DNA of 64,000 bases, taken from Desulfocapsa sp050291935 (GTDB lineage Bacteria; Desulfobacterota; Desulfobulbia; Desulfobulbales; Desulfocapsaceae). Where the stretch lies: positions 62,001 through 126,000 of the forward strand of contig JBNKKR010000004.1 in NCBI GenBank assembly GCA_050291935.1. Direction: 5' to 3'. The notes below the pieces were generated by a model. That model ran no database searches. It was not told the origin of the DNA and worked only from the letters and a program-made list of their open reading frames with translations. Each line of letters starts with the position of its first letter. Position 1 is the stretch's first letter. The translations under genes were made by a program, and so were the position numbers. Below are positions 1-10,031 of this stretch, piece after piece.

Positions 1-666
1 TGTGATTGCCTAATGATGAGTATAGTGAAAGACGTTTGCGAATTAACCAGCTATGCTGGAAAATTGTTAACAGCAGTGTGTGTTGCTGATTACTGCTTAA
101 CTGTTTTAGGTTTAGATAAGCAGCAAAAAAAACAGGGATGCGCAGAGCACATTCCATAACAGAGGTATAATGGGGACCATGCAGAAAAGGGTTGTGAATA
201 ATCCACCAAAATAGCCTTGCTTGGATAAGTTCTTCAATGGAGTTCTTTTGTTCTTGATTTCTATTTGTTGATAGGTGATGAAGTAAAATCATCAGGTGCT
301 GCAGTCTGGCCGGTTCCCAAACAGCACGAATATCCGGATCTGTATTTTTTTGCTTTATTTCCGAGAAGGGGATTTCTCGCCAGGTGTCTTCAAAAGTAGA
401 TAAAACCGAGCGCTTTTCCCCTAGGGTGAATTCTTTCCCATTCTCGAGTTGGGTGTGTAGTACACTCTTTACAGAGCATGAAAGTTTCGGGAATTTAAGG
501 GTGTGATTCGCTGCCTTTTGTAGGTCACGCACCAAGTCTTTTTTATAACTGTTTGGGTTTGCTTTTAATTTTTGTATAAGTAAAGAATCAGATATTCTAT
601 GGAGGATTTCAGCCATTGAAGAACGACGTAGTCTAAGGAAGTAGAAATGAAGTCGTTCAATATTCA
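1..666 (-). CDS. Heparinase II/III-like protein, N-terminal part (runs off the window)
   Basis: An open frame of 222 codons runs from an ATG at 666 to the window edge without a stop. The N-terminal part has the look of the alpha-helical domain of heparinase II/III-like (alginate lyase superfamily) proteins: DIRAVWEPARLQHL near the middle and a later stretch with FLHGPHYTSVMECALRIP, matching the usual W-E-x-x-R and S-x-E-x-x-x-R patterns. Such genes often sit beside the two-domain oxidoreductase found just upstream here, inside exopolysaccharide clusters. The catalytic C-terminal part lies outside the window, so the activity (polysaccharide lyase or uronate-glycan processing in the envelope) is inferred from family and context only. 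Confidence 0.75.
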
Positions 667-759
667 TGGAGGCTTTTATTAATGTGGTCAGAATGAGTCT
701 ACATGGATAAGCGTACCGGAAACGAATGTTTTTTTGCAACTTACAGGTGGTAAACTGAC

Positions 760-2925
760 TTAACTTTGTGGCTCACCAATAAAAATAGTGCGGCGGTGCT
801 GTAAGGATTCCAAAACTGCGAAAGTCGCATGGCTAACTGTGAAAATTTCATCTTTTGCTATGGGAGGGACCCCTCCATCCTGAATCGCCCCTAAAAACGC
901 AGCAAGCATTTTCTTTTGCCCTTTATCCTGAGATAGCATTTTTTTGCGGAATGGTTTGCCCGCGCTGAAAATCTCCAATTCTTTATAATCTCTAATAATA
1001 CCTGTTGATCCACTGGAGTATATTTCGAGGTACTCTTTGGTTAGTGATTTGGCTCCATTGGCAAAATATGATATGGAGCCGATGGATCCATTCTCGAATT
1101 CCAGGTTTATTGAAACAGTATCATTGGTGTTGTGAGGACTAGGAAGGGCAGATGCAGAAACGGTTTTTGGAAGCGATTCACACATGAATGACATGAAATC
1201 AATAAAGTGGCATACCTCACCAAGAATTCTTCCCCCACCAATTGTCCTGTCCTGTATCCATGAATCTGCAGGGATATATCCAGCATTAATCCTGTAAATC
1301 ATGGACATGGGACCCGTTCCTAATTTGTCCTTCATAACTTGAACAAGGGGAGCAAAGCGCCGGTTAAAGCCTACCATCAGATGGGTTGTATCAGTAGCAG
1401 CGTTTTCAATAGCGTTTAACTCTTCAAGGGTTAAGCAGAGGGGTTTTTCAACAAATACATGTTTGTTGTTTTGCAGTGCTTCCAGTATATATTCGGCGTG
1501 ACTATTATGGCGGGTGGAAATGAAAACTGTATTAATATCTTTGTTGTCGAATATGTCTGCCTTTTCAGATGTGCAGAACTCAAAACCAAATTTTTCTGCC
1601 ACTGTTTTTGACGTGGTTCCCGATGTTGTCATTACACCTTTGTTAACAATCTCAGGATCGTTTTTTGGTAAGTTAGGTAAAAGACTGCCTTGGGCATAGC
1701 TTCCAGCACCGATAAAAGCTAATCCTATTTTCCCGGTTGCTTGTATAGGAGCAACAGGGATTTTTTCTCTTTTAATTGGTTTTGTAACATCATATTTGAT
1801 GAGGATCCCAAGAAAGGGTTCATTTCGGTTAACCACCATATCATAAGCCCCAGGTGCATCCTCCAGCGAGAACTCATGGGTGGTTAGAAAGTTTAAATTG
1901 ATCTTTTCTGTACGGATAAGCTCCTGAAAAGCTGCCATATTACGGTTCTCTGTCCAGCGAACGTAGGCAGGAGGATAATCAATTCCTTTGTCTTCATAGT
2001 TGATATCGTATCGCCCTGGACCATAGGAACATGACATGCGAATATCCAATTCTTTACGGTAATAATAGGGATCTCGGTCAAATCCTGTAGGAACTGCACC
2101 AGAAACGATGATTCTCCCTTTCTTTCTAGCAATCTCTCCGGCAAAGTTGATTGGTACTAAACTCTCTGTTGCAGCGGTAATAATAACTCCATCACAACCA
2201 AGGCCAATGGTAAATGCGAAAATGGAATCGGTAACACCTGCTTCTCCAAGAACAAAGGCAAAATCAGCACAATTTTCTTGGGCTCGTTTAACTGCTGATG
2301 GGTCAATATCAAGTCCAATTACCCTTATTCCTGAAGCTTGCAATAATAAGCAAGAAAGCTGGCCAAGTAGGCCTAAACCTATAACCGCACATGTCTCCCC
2401 GAGCCTCAAGTCGGCTTGACGAACCCCCTGCATAGCAATGGCACCAAGGGTATTGTAGGCAGCCATCTTTAACTGTTTGCTAGATTCGATATCTGGGGTG
2501 CCTGTCACCTTGACGCATAAGTTTTTCGGTACCGATACTATCTCGGCATGGTTGGCAGTTAAACCCCCGCATGCGACGAAATCACCCTCTTGAAATTCTG
2601 TAACGTCAGGGGCAACATCAATTACTTCTCCAACACAGGAGTAACCTAGGGGGGAATAGGCATCAAGTTTTTTCATAACGGCCCGGTAGGTTTGCATTGG
2701 GCCTTGGGTTTTTAATATATCAAGAACTTGTTTTACCTGTTGGGGTCTTTCTTTAGCTTTGCCTACGAGTCCTTTTCTGGCAGTCGTAACGGTGTTGCCT
2801 TCAGTCCCTGCGCTGATGAGGGAATAATGGTTGCGGACCAGGATACAACCTGTAAAGAGTGACGGCCATGGTGCTTTGATAGTCTTCACGTTTCCGTTTT
2901 TTAACTTTTGGGCTAACTGATACAT
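760..2925 (-). CDS. Two-domain oxidoreductase: zinc-type alcohol dehydrogenase fused to Gfo/Idh/MocA
   Basis: A 721-residue protein with two nucleotide-binding modules. Residues about 1-380 resemble medium-chain dehydrogenases (GLGLLGQLSCLLLQ Rossmann loop around residue 185). Residues about 395-721 are a Gfo/Idh/MocA oxidoreductase, with a second Rossmann motif GAGSYAQG and the family signature EKPLCLTLEEL. The fusion is a known component of exopolysaccharide and LPS clusters, usually next to heparinase II/III-like genes, as here; its substrate is unknown. The start overlaps the end of the upstream glycosyltransferase by 13 bases, so the two are translated from one transcript. A role in modifying a sugar or a sugar-linked intermediate is inference. 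Confidence 0.88.
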   Translation of the reverse strand: MYQLAQKLKNGNVKTIKAPWPSLFTGCILVRNHYSLISAGTEGNTVTTARKGLVGKAKERPQQVKQVLDILKTQGPMQTYRAVMKKLDAYSPLGYSCVGEVIDVAPDVTEFQEGDFVACGGLTANHAEIVSVPKNLCVKVTGTPDIESSKQLKMAAYNTLGAIAMQGVRQADLRLGETCAVIGLGLLGQLSCLLLQASGIRVIGLDIDPSAVKRAQENCADFAFVLGEAGVTDSIFAFTIGLGCDGVIITAATESLVPINFAGEIARKKGRIIVSGAVPTGFDRDPYYYRKELDIRMSCSYGPGRYDINYEDKGIDYPPAYVRWTENRNMAAFQELIRTEKINLNFLTTHEFSLEDAPGAYDMVVNRNEPFLGILIKYDVTKPIKREKIPVAPIQATGKIGLAFIGAGSYAQGSLLPNLPKNDPEIVNKGVMTTSGTTSKTVAEKFGFEFCTSEKADIFDNKDINTVFISTRHNSHAEYILEALQNNKHVFVEKPLCLTLEELNAIENAATDTTHLMVGFNRRFAPLVQVMKDKLGTGPMSMIYRINAGYIPADSWIQDRTIGGGRILGEVCHFIDFMSFMCESLPKTVSASALPSPHNTNDTVSINLEFENGSIGSISYFANGAKSLTKEYLEIYSSGSTGIIRDYKELEIFSAGKPFRKKMLSQDKGQKKMLAAFLGAIQDGGVPPIAKDEIFTVSHATFAVLESLQHRRTIFIGEPQS

Positions 2926-4133
2926 TGATTGTAGTTGTTGTTTAGGATGGTTTCATATTTCTGAAATAATGTTGACTGGAAAAATAATTTTCTACATTTA
3001 GCAACATTATTAGATTTTTCATGTATAGAACTCGATGTTAACTCTTTTAGAATATTGATAACCTCACAGGAGTTAAAAGAAGCATACCAGCCTATATCGT
3101 ATTTTTTTACAAAATCTGTACTGTCTCCTGACCCTAAAGAAATCATCGGAAGCCCCGCCGCTATACTATCAAATACTTTGTTTGGTAATGCTCCAGAAAC
3201 CATTGGTATTATAGATACATGATGGTGTCGTAATTCTCCGACCAACTTTTCGGGGGACAGCAGCCCTACAACTTCAACTTGCTGAGATAAGTTATGTTTG
3301 TCGATAAACTCAATTGTCTCGTTGTATCTCTCTCCAGAACCATTATCACCAATTATTGTAAAATAAAAATTTGAAGAACAACTGGATAAAGCTTGCAAAA
3401 TAGGTTTTATGTTAAACTGATCCGTCAATGTTCCACAATATACAAGTTTTACGGTATCACCTGTGCCAATGCGAGAACTGTTAACGTTAACACATCTGCC
3501 TTCCCAACGATGTTCATCAAATCCAAGAGGAATAAATGTTGAAATTGCGTCTACAGAAAATCGACTCAACCAAGCTAAATATGACGGTGCTACATGGACA
3601 TAATCATCAAAATGACAAACGGAATTCTTTAGAAAAAGTGTACAATATTTGTCAAACAAGTATCGAGTTATCCCTGAAGTAGTGGTCAAAGCATCGGGCC
3701 ATATATCACGAATATCTAGAACTGTTTTACAGCCACATTCATGCTTTAAACGAGCTATCATCCAGATAAGTTCTGGTGGCCTTGAAGGAATGATTATCAC
3801 ATCTTTTTCATTTACAATTTGTTTTAGTTTTTTATAGCATTTGTAAGCAAATTTCTGGTGCCAGAAAACACGTTTGAAAGATAAATTCTTTTTATAGCTT
3901 CCAACGTCAATTAGAGTGAGTTCATAAGGAACACGTTTTTGAACGTGTACATACTCTGATTCCGAAAAATTTCTTTTTTCTGCATGACTAAAGTTAGTAC
4001 TTAAATACTCTACATCCCAACCATGTTTTACGAGATATTCAGCGAGATTAGGGTGTCGTTTCCCTCTAATGGTCAGCGCTGATTCTGTTGGAGAAATAAT
4101 AAAAAGTCTTTTTTTGTTGGAAGATGGGGCCAC
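2913..4133 (-). CDS. Family 4-like glycosyltransferase
   Basis: A 406-residue cytoplasmic protein with the two-domain GT-B layout. The N-terminal half has a Rossmann-like start (LFIISPTESAL) and an acceptor region resembling WbuB-type enzymes. The C-terminal half contains the donor site: LVYCGTLTDQFNIKPIL around residue 232 and GALPNKVFDSIAAGLPMI around residue 320, the place of the E-x7-E motif, here with F-D in place of the usual first glutamate. It would add one sugar to the lipid-linked repeat unit. It overlaps the next gene of the operon by 13 bases. Donor and acceptor cannot be told from sequence. Confidence 0.85.
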   Translation of the reverse strand: MAPSSNKKRLFIISPTESALTIRGKRHPNLAEYLVKHGWDVEYLSTNFSHAEKRNFSESEYVHVQKRVPYELTLIDVGSYKKNLSFKRVFWHQKFAYKCYKKLKQIVNEKDVIIIPSRPPELIWMIARLKHECGCKTVLDIRDIWPDALTTTSGITRYLFDKYCTLFLKNSVCHFDDYVHVAPSYLAWLSRFSVDAISTFIPLGFDEHRWEGRCVNVNSSRIGTGDTVKLVYCGTLTDQFNIKPILQALSSCSSNFYFTIIGDNGSGERYNETIEFIDKHNLSQQVEVVGLLSPEKLVGELRHHHVSIIPMVSGALPNKVFDSIAAGLPMISLGSGDSTDFVKKYDIGWYASFNSCEVINILKELTSSSIHEKSNNVAKCRKLFFQSTLFQKYETILNNNYNQCIS

Positions 4134-4185
4134 AGTTTTTTATATTCTTTTTTTGAATTTTAAGAACATCACAAAAACAATAGAA

Positions 4186-5298
4186 CTATATTACTGAACC
4201 ATAGATACTCTTACATTTATCTATGATTACAGATGACTCGAAATTGTCAAAGGCATATTTGATATTTTTTTGACCAATTTCTCTAACTAATTGTTTGTTG
4301 TTATGGGCCCATTCAATTTTATTTGCCAAATCATCTGGATTTCTAGACATGACAATTCTACCATTGACCCTATCTTTGACAACTTCAGACAATGCTCCCA
4401 CCGTACTACAAATTATAAAACATCCAGAAGCCATTGCTTCAAGCACTGTATTAGGACATCCTTCGTGGTATGAAGGTAGTAGTAAAATGTCATACGCCTT
4501 AAGACAGTTGTATTTGTCGATTCCGTCAATAAATCCTTTAAATTCAATTTGATGTTGAATGTTTTGAGTATGTGCAAGGGAAATTAAATCTTCTATTATT
4601 TCTTCATTTGCACCGTGTCCAACAAAACATATATCCAACTTAACCCCTCTTTTTTTTAATATTCCAAGAGCTTTTATTATTTCATATACTCCTTTTTCTC
4701 TGCTGATTCTGCTAAGAAAGAGAAGGCTGAGTTGCTGAGGGTTGTCTTTTTTGGTTTCACGCACAGAATTAACCAAATTGCCATCAAACATTGTTCTAGT
4801 TAGAATGATTTTTTCTTTTGCAATTCCCATTTGTTCCAGGTAGACCGCAAATGGTTCTGCTAGCACTAGTATACAATCAGTTCTTCCAAATATTTTCGTG
4901 AAAAACTTTTTAGAAAGAGATTGTTTTGCTAGTTTTTTTGCGAACGCATCTGACCAACCTCGAAAAAAAACGATCGTTTTTTTTGAGAAAATGTATGAAA
5001 TCAAGAGAATAATCCCATCCCTAAGAATTGGTAATGGGATCAAAGAGGGGTTTACCTGAACTAAACAGACTTCTTTATCTATCCATAGCTTCACAATTAA
5101 CTTACAGATATCATTTGCGAAGTCAATTCCATACTGTAATCTTCTTGCTCCACGCTTCAGGTAATCTCTTGCACGAGAACCAATTGGAAACCACTCCAGC
5201 TCAATTTCTGGATCATCAAACTTTTGGAAAAAAAGCCTGAAATAATTTGCTACACCACCCTTACTAGCTTTGTCTTTAGTGACAATGAGAATTTTCAT
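4186..5298 (-). CDS. GT4 family glycosyltransferase
   Basis: A 370-residue GT-B glycosyltransferase of family 4 (glycosyl transferases group 1). The donor-binding half has LFLSRISREKGVYEIIKAL around residue 190 and the E-x7-E region SYHEGCPNTVLEAMASGC around residue 278, followed by GALSEVVKDRVNG, all hallmarks of retaining GT4 enzymes. The N-terminus has the expected glycine-rich acceptor loop KASKGGVANYF. It sits in the middle of the polysaccharide operon, 52 bases upstream of the next gene. Probably transfers one sugar of the repeat unit at the cytoplasmic face of the membrane; the sugar is unknown. Confidence 0.92.
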   Translation of the reverse strand: MKILIVTKDKASKGGVANYFRLFFQKFDDPEIELEWFPIGSRARDYLKRGARRLQYGIDFANDICKLIVKLWIDKEVCLVQVNPSLIPLPILRDGIILLISYIFSKKTIVFFRGWSDAFAKKLAKQSLSKKFFTKIFGRTDCILVLAEPFAVYLEQMGIAKEKIILTRTMFDGNLVNSVRETKKDNPQQLSLLFLSRISREKGVYEIIKALGILKKRGVKLDICFVGHGANEEIIEDLISLAHTQNIQHQIEFKGFIDGIDKYNCLKAYDILLLPSYHEGCPNTVLEAMASGCFIICSTVGALSEVVKDRVNGRIVMSRNPDDLANKIEWAHNNKQLVREIGQKNIKYAFDNFESSVIIDKCKSIYGSVI

Positions 5299-5435
5299 GT
5301 CATATTGTTGGTTGTCTGCAATTTAGAAAATCTTGAACCCGTTACTTTTCTAGCGGAAACTAAGTTTTTACTTACACATATAGTGTTCCTATGTTCTTCT
5401 TCCTCTTGCCGTAACGTTACCTGAATCATGAAACG

Positions 5436-6626
5436 TTAACTTTGGGATGTTTGAAAAAACTTTAGCAATAAAGAACTTTGTCTGTCTATGTCAAAGAGTT
5501 GCAGGGCTTTTTCCCTTCCATTTCTTCCGATAGAAATTGCTTTGTTTGGGTTTGTTAGAAGATAATCAATTGCGTTAACGATCGCTTCCACTTCCCCAGG
5601 ATTTATAAGCATTGCATCATGCCGATCTAGCAATATTTCAGGAATATCTGAAACCATTGAAGCTATTACAGGTTTAGCTGTTGCCAGGAATTCACCTAAC
5701 TTGAATGGAAAACCCGCGTTTGCGTATTTGGTATCCACTCGTGTCATACATGGGATGTCGGCGCTTGCAAGTTCTTTATAATAGTCGTCGTCACATAAAT
5801 ACCCTTTGTATTCGATTCGATCATTAAAGGGGGATGATGCGATTTGCGATAATAATGGTTGTAATGTCTCATTGGAGCCTTTACCCGTTAATATCAAATG
5901 TAAAGAATGGTGTCTTTTGGCTAGTATATTAAATGCATTTAGCAATATAGGTACGCCATCTTTCTTAGCGAAGCTACCAGCATAAAACATTTTTTTTATG
6001 GAGCTATTTTTAGATTGAATTGTAGCAAACTGTTTTGAGTCAATAGAAATTGGTCGGTGATGAACGGGGATCTTTTTGTTGAAATATTTTTCATACTTTT
6101 TTTGAAGATGAGAACTGATAACAATAATTCCTGTGGCTAATTTTTTTAAATGATTTTCGAGGTGCTTGATTGTGAAAATTTTTACTCTATGTGTTATCGA
6201 GTTTGAAATTGACGCAGCCTCATCATAGTCTTCTACAATATCAAAGAAAATTTTGTAGCCGAGCTTTTTGGCAAAGTATAACGGCACAATTGTGAAAAAT
6301 TTTGGAGGGCCATAACAATACATTATATTGTCGCTATGTTCTATAAGTGCCTTTTTTAACTTATTATAGGCCTTCAGTAGAGACAATGGAAGTAATATTA
6401 AAGTAGTATGTAAATTTTTATAGCTAGATATTGTTTCGTATCGGACGTTGTTGTGAATGCCGCGTGGTGGGTTATGTTGAGCGAATTGTCGGAAAATGAT
6501 AACTCGAACTGATGTGTTCGAATGTTTTTGAAGGCCCGTAATCGCATGTTGAACACGTCTAGTTCCTGCCATCCCGTGAGGGTATGGAAATTCCCCAAAG
6601 AATATTATATTTGTCTCTTTTTTCAT
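5436..6626 (-). CDS. Glycosyltransferase, GT4-like
   Basis: A GT-B glycosyltransferase of 396 residues. The donor site shows KMFYAGSFAKKDGVPILLNA around residue 215 and the E-rich segment FPFKLGEFLATAKPVIAS about 90 residues later; the N-terminus has FPYPHGMAGTRR, a typical acceptor loop. The frame extends three codons upstream to a TTG, but the ATG at 6626 overlaps the stop of the upstream acetyltransferase as TAATG, a common coupling arrangement, so that start is preferred. A 137-base gap separates it from the next glycosyltransferase. It is part of the same polysaccharide operon; the specific linkage is unknown. Confidence 0.88.
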   Translation of the reverse strand: MKKETNIIFFGEFPYPHGMAGTRRVQHAITGLQKHSNTSVRVIIFRQFAQHNPPRGIHNNVRYETISSYKNLHTTLILLPLSLLKAYNKLKKALIEHSDNIMYCYGPPKFFTIVPLYFAKKLGYKIFFDIVEDYDEAASISNSITHRVKIFTIKHLENHLKKLATGIIVISSHLQKKYEKYFNKKIPVHHRPISIDSKQFATIQSKNSSIKKMFYAGSFAKKDGVPILLNAFNILAKRHHSLHLILTGKGSNETLQPLLSQIASSPFNDRIEYKGYLCDDDYYKELASADIPCMTRVDTKYANAGFPFKLGEFLATAKPVIASMVSDIPEILLDRHDAMLINPGEVEAIVNAIDYLLTNPNKAISIGRNGREKALQLFDIDRQSSLLLKFFQTSQS

Positions 6627-7240
6627 TATAAGCAATGAAGAGAGTTTAATTTTTTTATTATTTTAGCTGGATTGCCCGCAGCGATCACATTGGCTGGGAC
6701 TGATTTTGTAACTAGGCTATTTGCTCCGATGAAACTTCCTTTACCAATAGTCACACCTTTTAAAATGGTAACATTCATTCCTAGCCAGACACTGTCTCCA
6801 ATGTGAATTGGTTGAGGTTCGTTTGATCGTGGGTCGTCTAAATGCCAGTCTGTATCTGTAATAGTTGTGTTCGCACCGCAACGAACGTTGGAACCAAGTG
6901 TTATTTGTGAAGCAGCTCCTATAACTGTCCCACTGAAGCCACATTTATTCCCTATGATTATTTGGGCATCAGGATTTAATGTAGAAAAAATACATGGACG
7001 GTTTATTCCAATCAGATTGGAGGTGGATGTTGAACTGAATCTACAATTTGCTCCAATTTTTATTTGGCTATTGGGGTATCGATAAAATTTCATCAATCCA
7101 GCGAACTTGCTATTTGGACCAACATCAATATTCCACCAATATGTACTGATTCTAGCCCAGTAACTGTACCAAAAAATACTAACAGAGCGTAGACTGTGGT
7201 GACAATAATGTGAAATAGTATCTCTGTTAAATTTTCTCAA
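6626..7240 (-). CDS. Hexapeptide-repeat (left-handed beta-helix) O-acetyltransferase
   Basis: A 204-residue protein of the LbH acyltransferase superfamily (WcaF/WbbJ/NodL-like). Repeated hexapeptide turns of the [LIV]-G-x4 type run through the middle, e.g. IIGNKCGFSGTVIG and IGDSVWLGMNVTILKGVTIG, ending in the family-typical GANSLVTKSVPANVIAAGNPAK. Such enzymes transfer an acetyl group from acetyl-CoA to a sugar hydroxyl. The histidine in the DTDWHLDD segment is the likely catalytic base. Its stop codon overlaps the start of the downstream glycosyltransferase. It most likely decorates the polysaccharide made by this locus; the acetylated sugar is unknown. Confidence 0.88.
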   Translation of the reverse strand: MRKFNRDTISHYCHHSLRSVSIFWYSYWARISTYWWNIDVGPNSKFAGLMKFYRYPNSQIKIGANCRFSSTSTSNLIGINRPCIFSTLNPDAQIIIGNKCGFSGTVIGAASQITLGSNVRCGANTTITDTDWHLDDPRSNEPQPIHIGDSVWLGMNVTILKGVTIGKGSFIGANSLVTKSVPANVIAAGNPAKIIKKLNSLHCL

Positions 7241-7373
7241 AAGTGCACCTTATTGAACAAATGCGGGTTTTATACTTTTTATTGATTTTTATAAGCAATA
7301 AATGAACTAACTGACCTGGTGATGCTCTGCCTGTTTGAGCTTGTCTTTAATTTTTTTCTATGCACTAAAACTG

Positions 7374-8705
7374 CTACCATTTGATTTTTTTTCTCCTTCT
7401 TAGTGTAATATTTTGAATTGTAAGCATAAAGTCTTTTGTCGGTGTTGCTCGTATCTCTTTTGAGCAACATCCTCCAATCATAAGCCATATTAAAGCGTAA
7501 CGTGCTCCGCCAAGAGGGGTTGCGGCGGTGAACATCATTGCCCACCAGCCCAGGAGCAGATAAGATAGGATATTGGTAAAACGGTTTTTACTTCGAAAAA
7601 TACCGAGATATATTGCTCCAAATATGGTGAAATTAAATAGTATATTCAGGATTAAACCGCCAGTGAGTGTGTGATACAAGTGCCCTATTTCAATATGTGT
7701 TCGGCGGCCTCCTCCAAGGTGGGATTGCTCAATATGTAAAATGTCCGTTCGATAACTTGTTACTGCTCCTCCACCAAATACATTTTCTTTGAAAGATCTG
7801 TATTTAAAAAAATCATTTACAAGCCCCTCTCTACTGTTACGAGTCATTCCTTTTTCCACGTAAAATTGTTGAATACGATTTTCAAGAGAGTTGGTCGTTA
7901 TTTTTTGATATAATGATTGTACCCCGAATAGTGAAATAGAGGAGAAAATAATCCCTATTGCTAAAAATAATTGTGTTTTTTCCTTAAGTTTAAAATAACG
8001 GGAATGGCGTATTTCGAAAAGGCAGCAACTGAAGTAATACAAAATCAGGACCATATCTTCTCGTCTATCGTCAAAAAATGCTGATATCAGCCAAATTGAG
8101 AGGCCAATTGCACCAATTTTAATTAAATTTTTGCTACTGTGAAAACCACAGAGAAAAATTAAAGGAGCTAGGAATAACACTGTCGGGGTAAGAGGAACTA
8201 GTTCTTTGCTCGTCAATAAGAAGAAAAGATCGTTGATCCCTATGAAAAGTATACCAGTTTTCAGTAACAGTAAACCAAACCTGAAGAATTTAGGCCAAAA
8301 ATTAAGGCTAAGCCCATAGTAAGAAAGGAGTGGTAGTAGAAAAGTTAAAGCCCCCCAATTTGTAAAAAACAGATCTCTTGTTCGAGTGAGGGTCATGTCC
8401 AGACTTCTAAATATAAGGGTTCCCCCCCACAATAATATTACAAGTAATAGGTTTTGCATGAAAGGAGGCGCGCTATTGTTAATTGATATTTTATTTTGTG
8501 TGCCCCTCCAAATCAAAAAGATGTTGCAAATTGCGCATAACGGATATGCAAAAAAAATTCTTACGGCAGGGAAGTTATGGGAAAAAGAGTATGTTATACC
8601 ACTTACCCCTATTACTATGAATACAAAGATGGTGAAAACATCAGCTGCTATTTTTTGGTGAGAAGATCTTTTTGGGTTGGTTACACTGTGAGATAGAGAT
8701 ATCAT
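7374..8705 (-). CDS. Polytopic membrane protein, probable O-antigen polymerase (Wzy-like)
   Basis: A 443-residue, very hydrophobic protein with roughly ten or more predicted membrane spans. It has a large loop in its second half (about residues 265-340, with SHLGGGRRTHIEIGHLYH) between membrane segments, the layout of Wzy/O-antigen ligase-like proteins, which diverge so much in sequence that topology and context carry the call. It lies among glycosyltransferases and close to a Wzx-type flippase, where a polymerase is expected and no other candidate exists in the window. Start at ATG 8705. It could instead be a different membrane enzyme acting on the glycan. Confidence 0.6.
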   Translation of the reverse strand: MISLSHSVTNPKRSSHQKIAADVFTIFVFIVIGVSGITYSFSHNFPAVRIFFAYPLCAICNIFLIWRGTQNKISINNSAPPFMQNLLLVILLWGGTLIFRSLDMTLTRTRDLFFTNWGALTFLLPLLSYYGLSLNFWPKFFRFGLLLLKTGILFIGINDLFFLLTSKELVPLTPTVLFLAPLIFLCGFHSSKNLIKIGAIGLSIWLISAFFDDRREDMVLILYYFSCCLFEIRHSRYFKLKEKTQLFLAIGIIFSSISLFGVQSLYQKITTNSLENRIQQFYVEKGMTRNSREGLVNDFFKYRSFKENVFGGGAVTSYRTDILHIEQSHLGGGRRTHIEIGHLYHTLTGGLILNILFNFTIFGAIYLGIFRSKNRFTNILSYLLLGWWAMMFTAATPLGGARYALIWLMIGGCCSKEIRATPTKDFMLTIQNITLRRRKKIKW

Positions 8706-8750
8706 CTGTGAGATCTTATTGGTTTGAATCTTATAATTAGTTTTGCAATT

Positions 8751-10031
8751 TTACTTATTGGCTGTAACTGCTGGTTTTGTTGAGGTACTGGTTTTAAGGA
8801 TGGTTTCGTAAACCTCGATTTGTTTTTCCGTAATTGTGCTTGGGTTGTGTCTTTGTTTTGCAATATTCCTTGCCTGTGTACCTAAGTTGATTGCTAATCG
8901 GTCATTTTCAAAAATTTTTACAATATTATCCATTAACAAAGGAAGGTCCCCAGTGGGGAAAAATAGTCCTGTTTCTTGATCTTTAATCATGCTGGGAACC
9001 CCACCAGTGTAAGTTGAAATTACAGGCATCCCGAGTAACTGTGCTTCAGCTAGACTGTTTGGACTGTTATCTATATACGAAGGAGAAATAAAAATGTGAC
9101 TCTTGCAAAGTTCATTTGCTATTTGCCGTCCATTCATCATTCCAAGAATTTTAATTGACTTTCCAAGTTTTTTAATTTTCTTTTTAAGATATTTCTTGTA
9201 GTCGCCACTTCCCAAAGAGCCAATAAGCGCAAGTTCAATATTTGGGTATCTTTTCTTTAAGTTTCCCACCGCTGCTAATAAGATCTCCGTCCCTTTTCGA
9301 GGGTGCCTGGCATTAGTGAAAATTAATCTGTGTTTACAACATTCTGTCAGACTCCATTTTTTTTCCCAAAAAGATTCTCTTAGAATTTCACCAACATGGA
9401 AATATGTTGCAGTCTTATTAAGGCTAGTGACATAAGCTTTATCCCACCTTGTACGACCTAAAAAGTAGGCGCCATTTTTAAAATACATTTGTTCTCTTTT
9501 GGCATTTTGTTTGGCAGAATATAAATCCCATAGGAGGCCTTGGAGTATAAAAGCCCTTTTAAAACTAATCTTCAAAATATCAATGAGTGGTAGTTTTCCA
9601 AACCAGTTGTATCGTTCGGAATAAGCAGCTAGTACTCCTTGGATTGATATAACGATAGGGCAATCAATTTCATTATTGTTGATCATCTTGCCATAGAACC
9701 GTTCCGTCCCGTGTATATGTATTATATCAGGTTTGTAATGTTTTATTACTTCAATGCACTGGGTTAGGTACTTTTTATTGTTGTCAGGATGAAAGATACT
9801 AGGTCTGAATTTTGAAGATTGTTGGGGGATAATAAAATAGTTGACACCTTCAAATTTAAATTGGGATTGCGGGTAATATGAACAAACAGTGACAACCCCT
9901 ATTTCTAAATTAGATTGATATGCGAGGTTCTTTAAAAGTGCTCCCATCCATCCTCCACTACCAATCACTTTTTTTTTGTGAAAATTGTGAACAGCTGGCA
10001 TTGGTACATTGGTAAACCATAGTACTTTCAT
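8751..10031 (-). CDS. GT4 family glycosyltransferase
   Basis: A 426-residue GT-B enzyme. The N-terminal acceptor domain includes GSGGWMGALLKNLAYQ, the donor domain has IFTNARHPRKGTEILLAAV around residue 230 and the E-x7-E region with SPNSLAEAQLLGMPVIS around residue 330, followed by GGVPSMIKDQETGLFFP. These are diagnostic of glycosyltransferase family 4. Its start codon overlaps the stop of the flippase gene upstream by four bases (ATGA), showing tight translational coupling. Expected to extend the polysaccharide repeat unit on undecaprenyl diphosphate in the cytoplasm; sugar specificity is not readable. Confidence 0.92.
   Translation of the reverse strand: MKVLWFTNVPMPAVHNFHKKKVIGSGGWMGALLKNLAYQSNLEIGVVTVCSYYPQSQFKFEGVNYFIIPQQSSKFRPSIFHPDNNKKYLTQCIEVIKHYKPDIIHIHGTERFYGKMINNNEIDCPIVISIQGVLAAYSERYNWFGKLPLIDILKISFKRAFILQGLLWDLYSAKQNAKREQMYFKNGAYFLGRTRWDKAYVTSLNKTATYFHVGEILRESFWEKKWSLTECCKHRLIFTNARHPRKGTEILLAAVGNLKKRYPNIELALIGSLGSGDYKKYLKKKIKKLGKSIKILGMMNGRQIANELCKSHIFISPSYIDNSPNSLAEAQLLGMPVISTYTGGVPSMIKDQETGLFFPTGDLPLLMDNIVKIFENDRLAINLGTQARNIAKQRHNPSTITEKQIEVYETILKTSTSTKPAVTANK

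Noticed and set aside
7279..7545. Minus-strand frame of 88 codons overlapping the end of the Wzy-like gene
   Set aside because: Most of it overlaps the Wzy-like gene in another frame and its composition (very basic, no hydrophobic core) does not suggest a protein.
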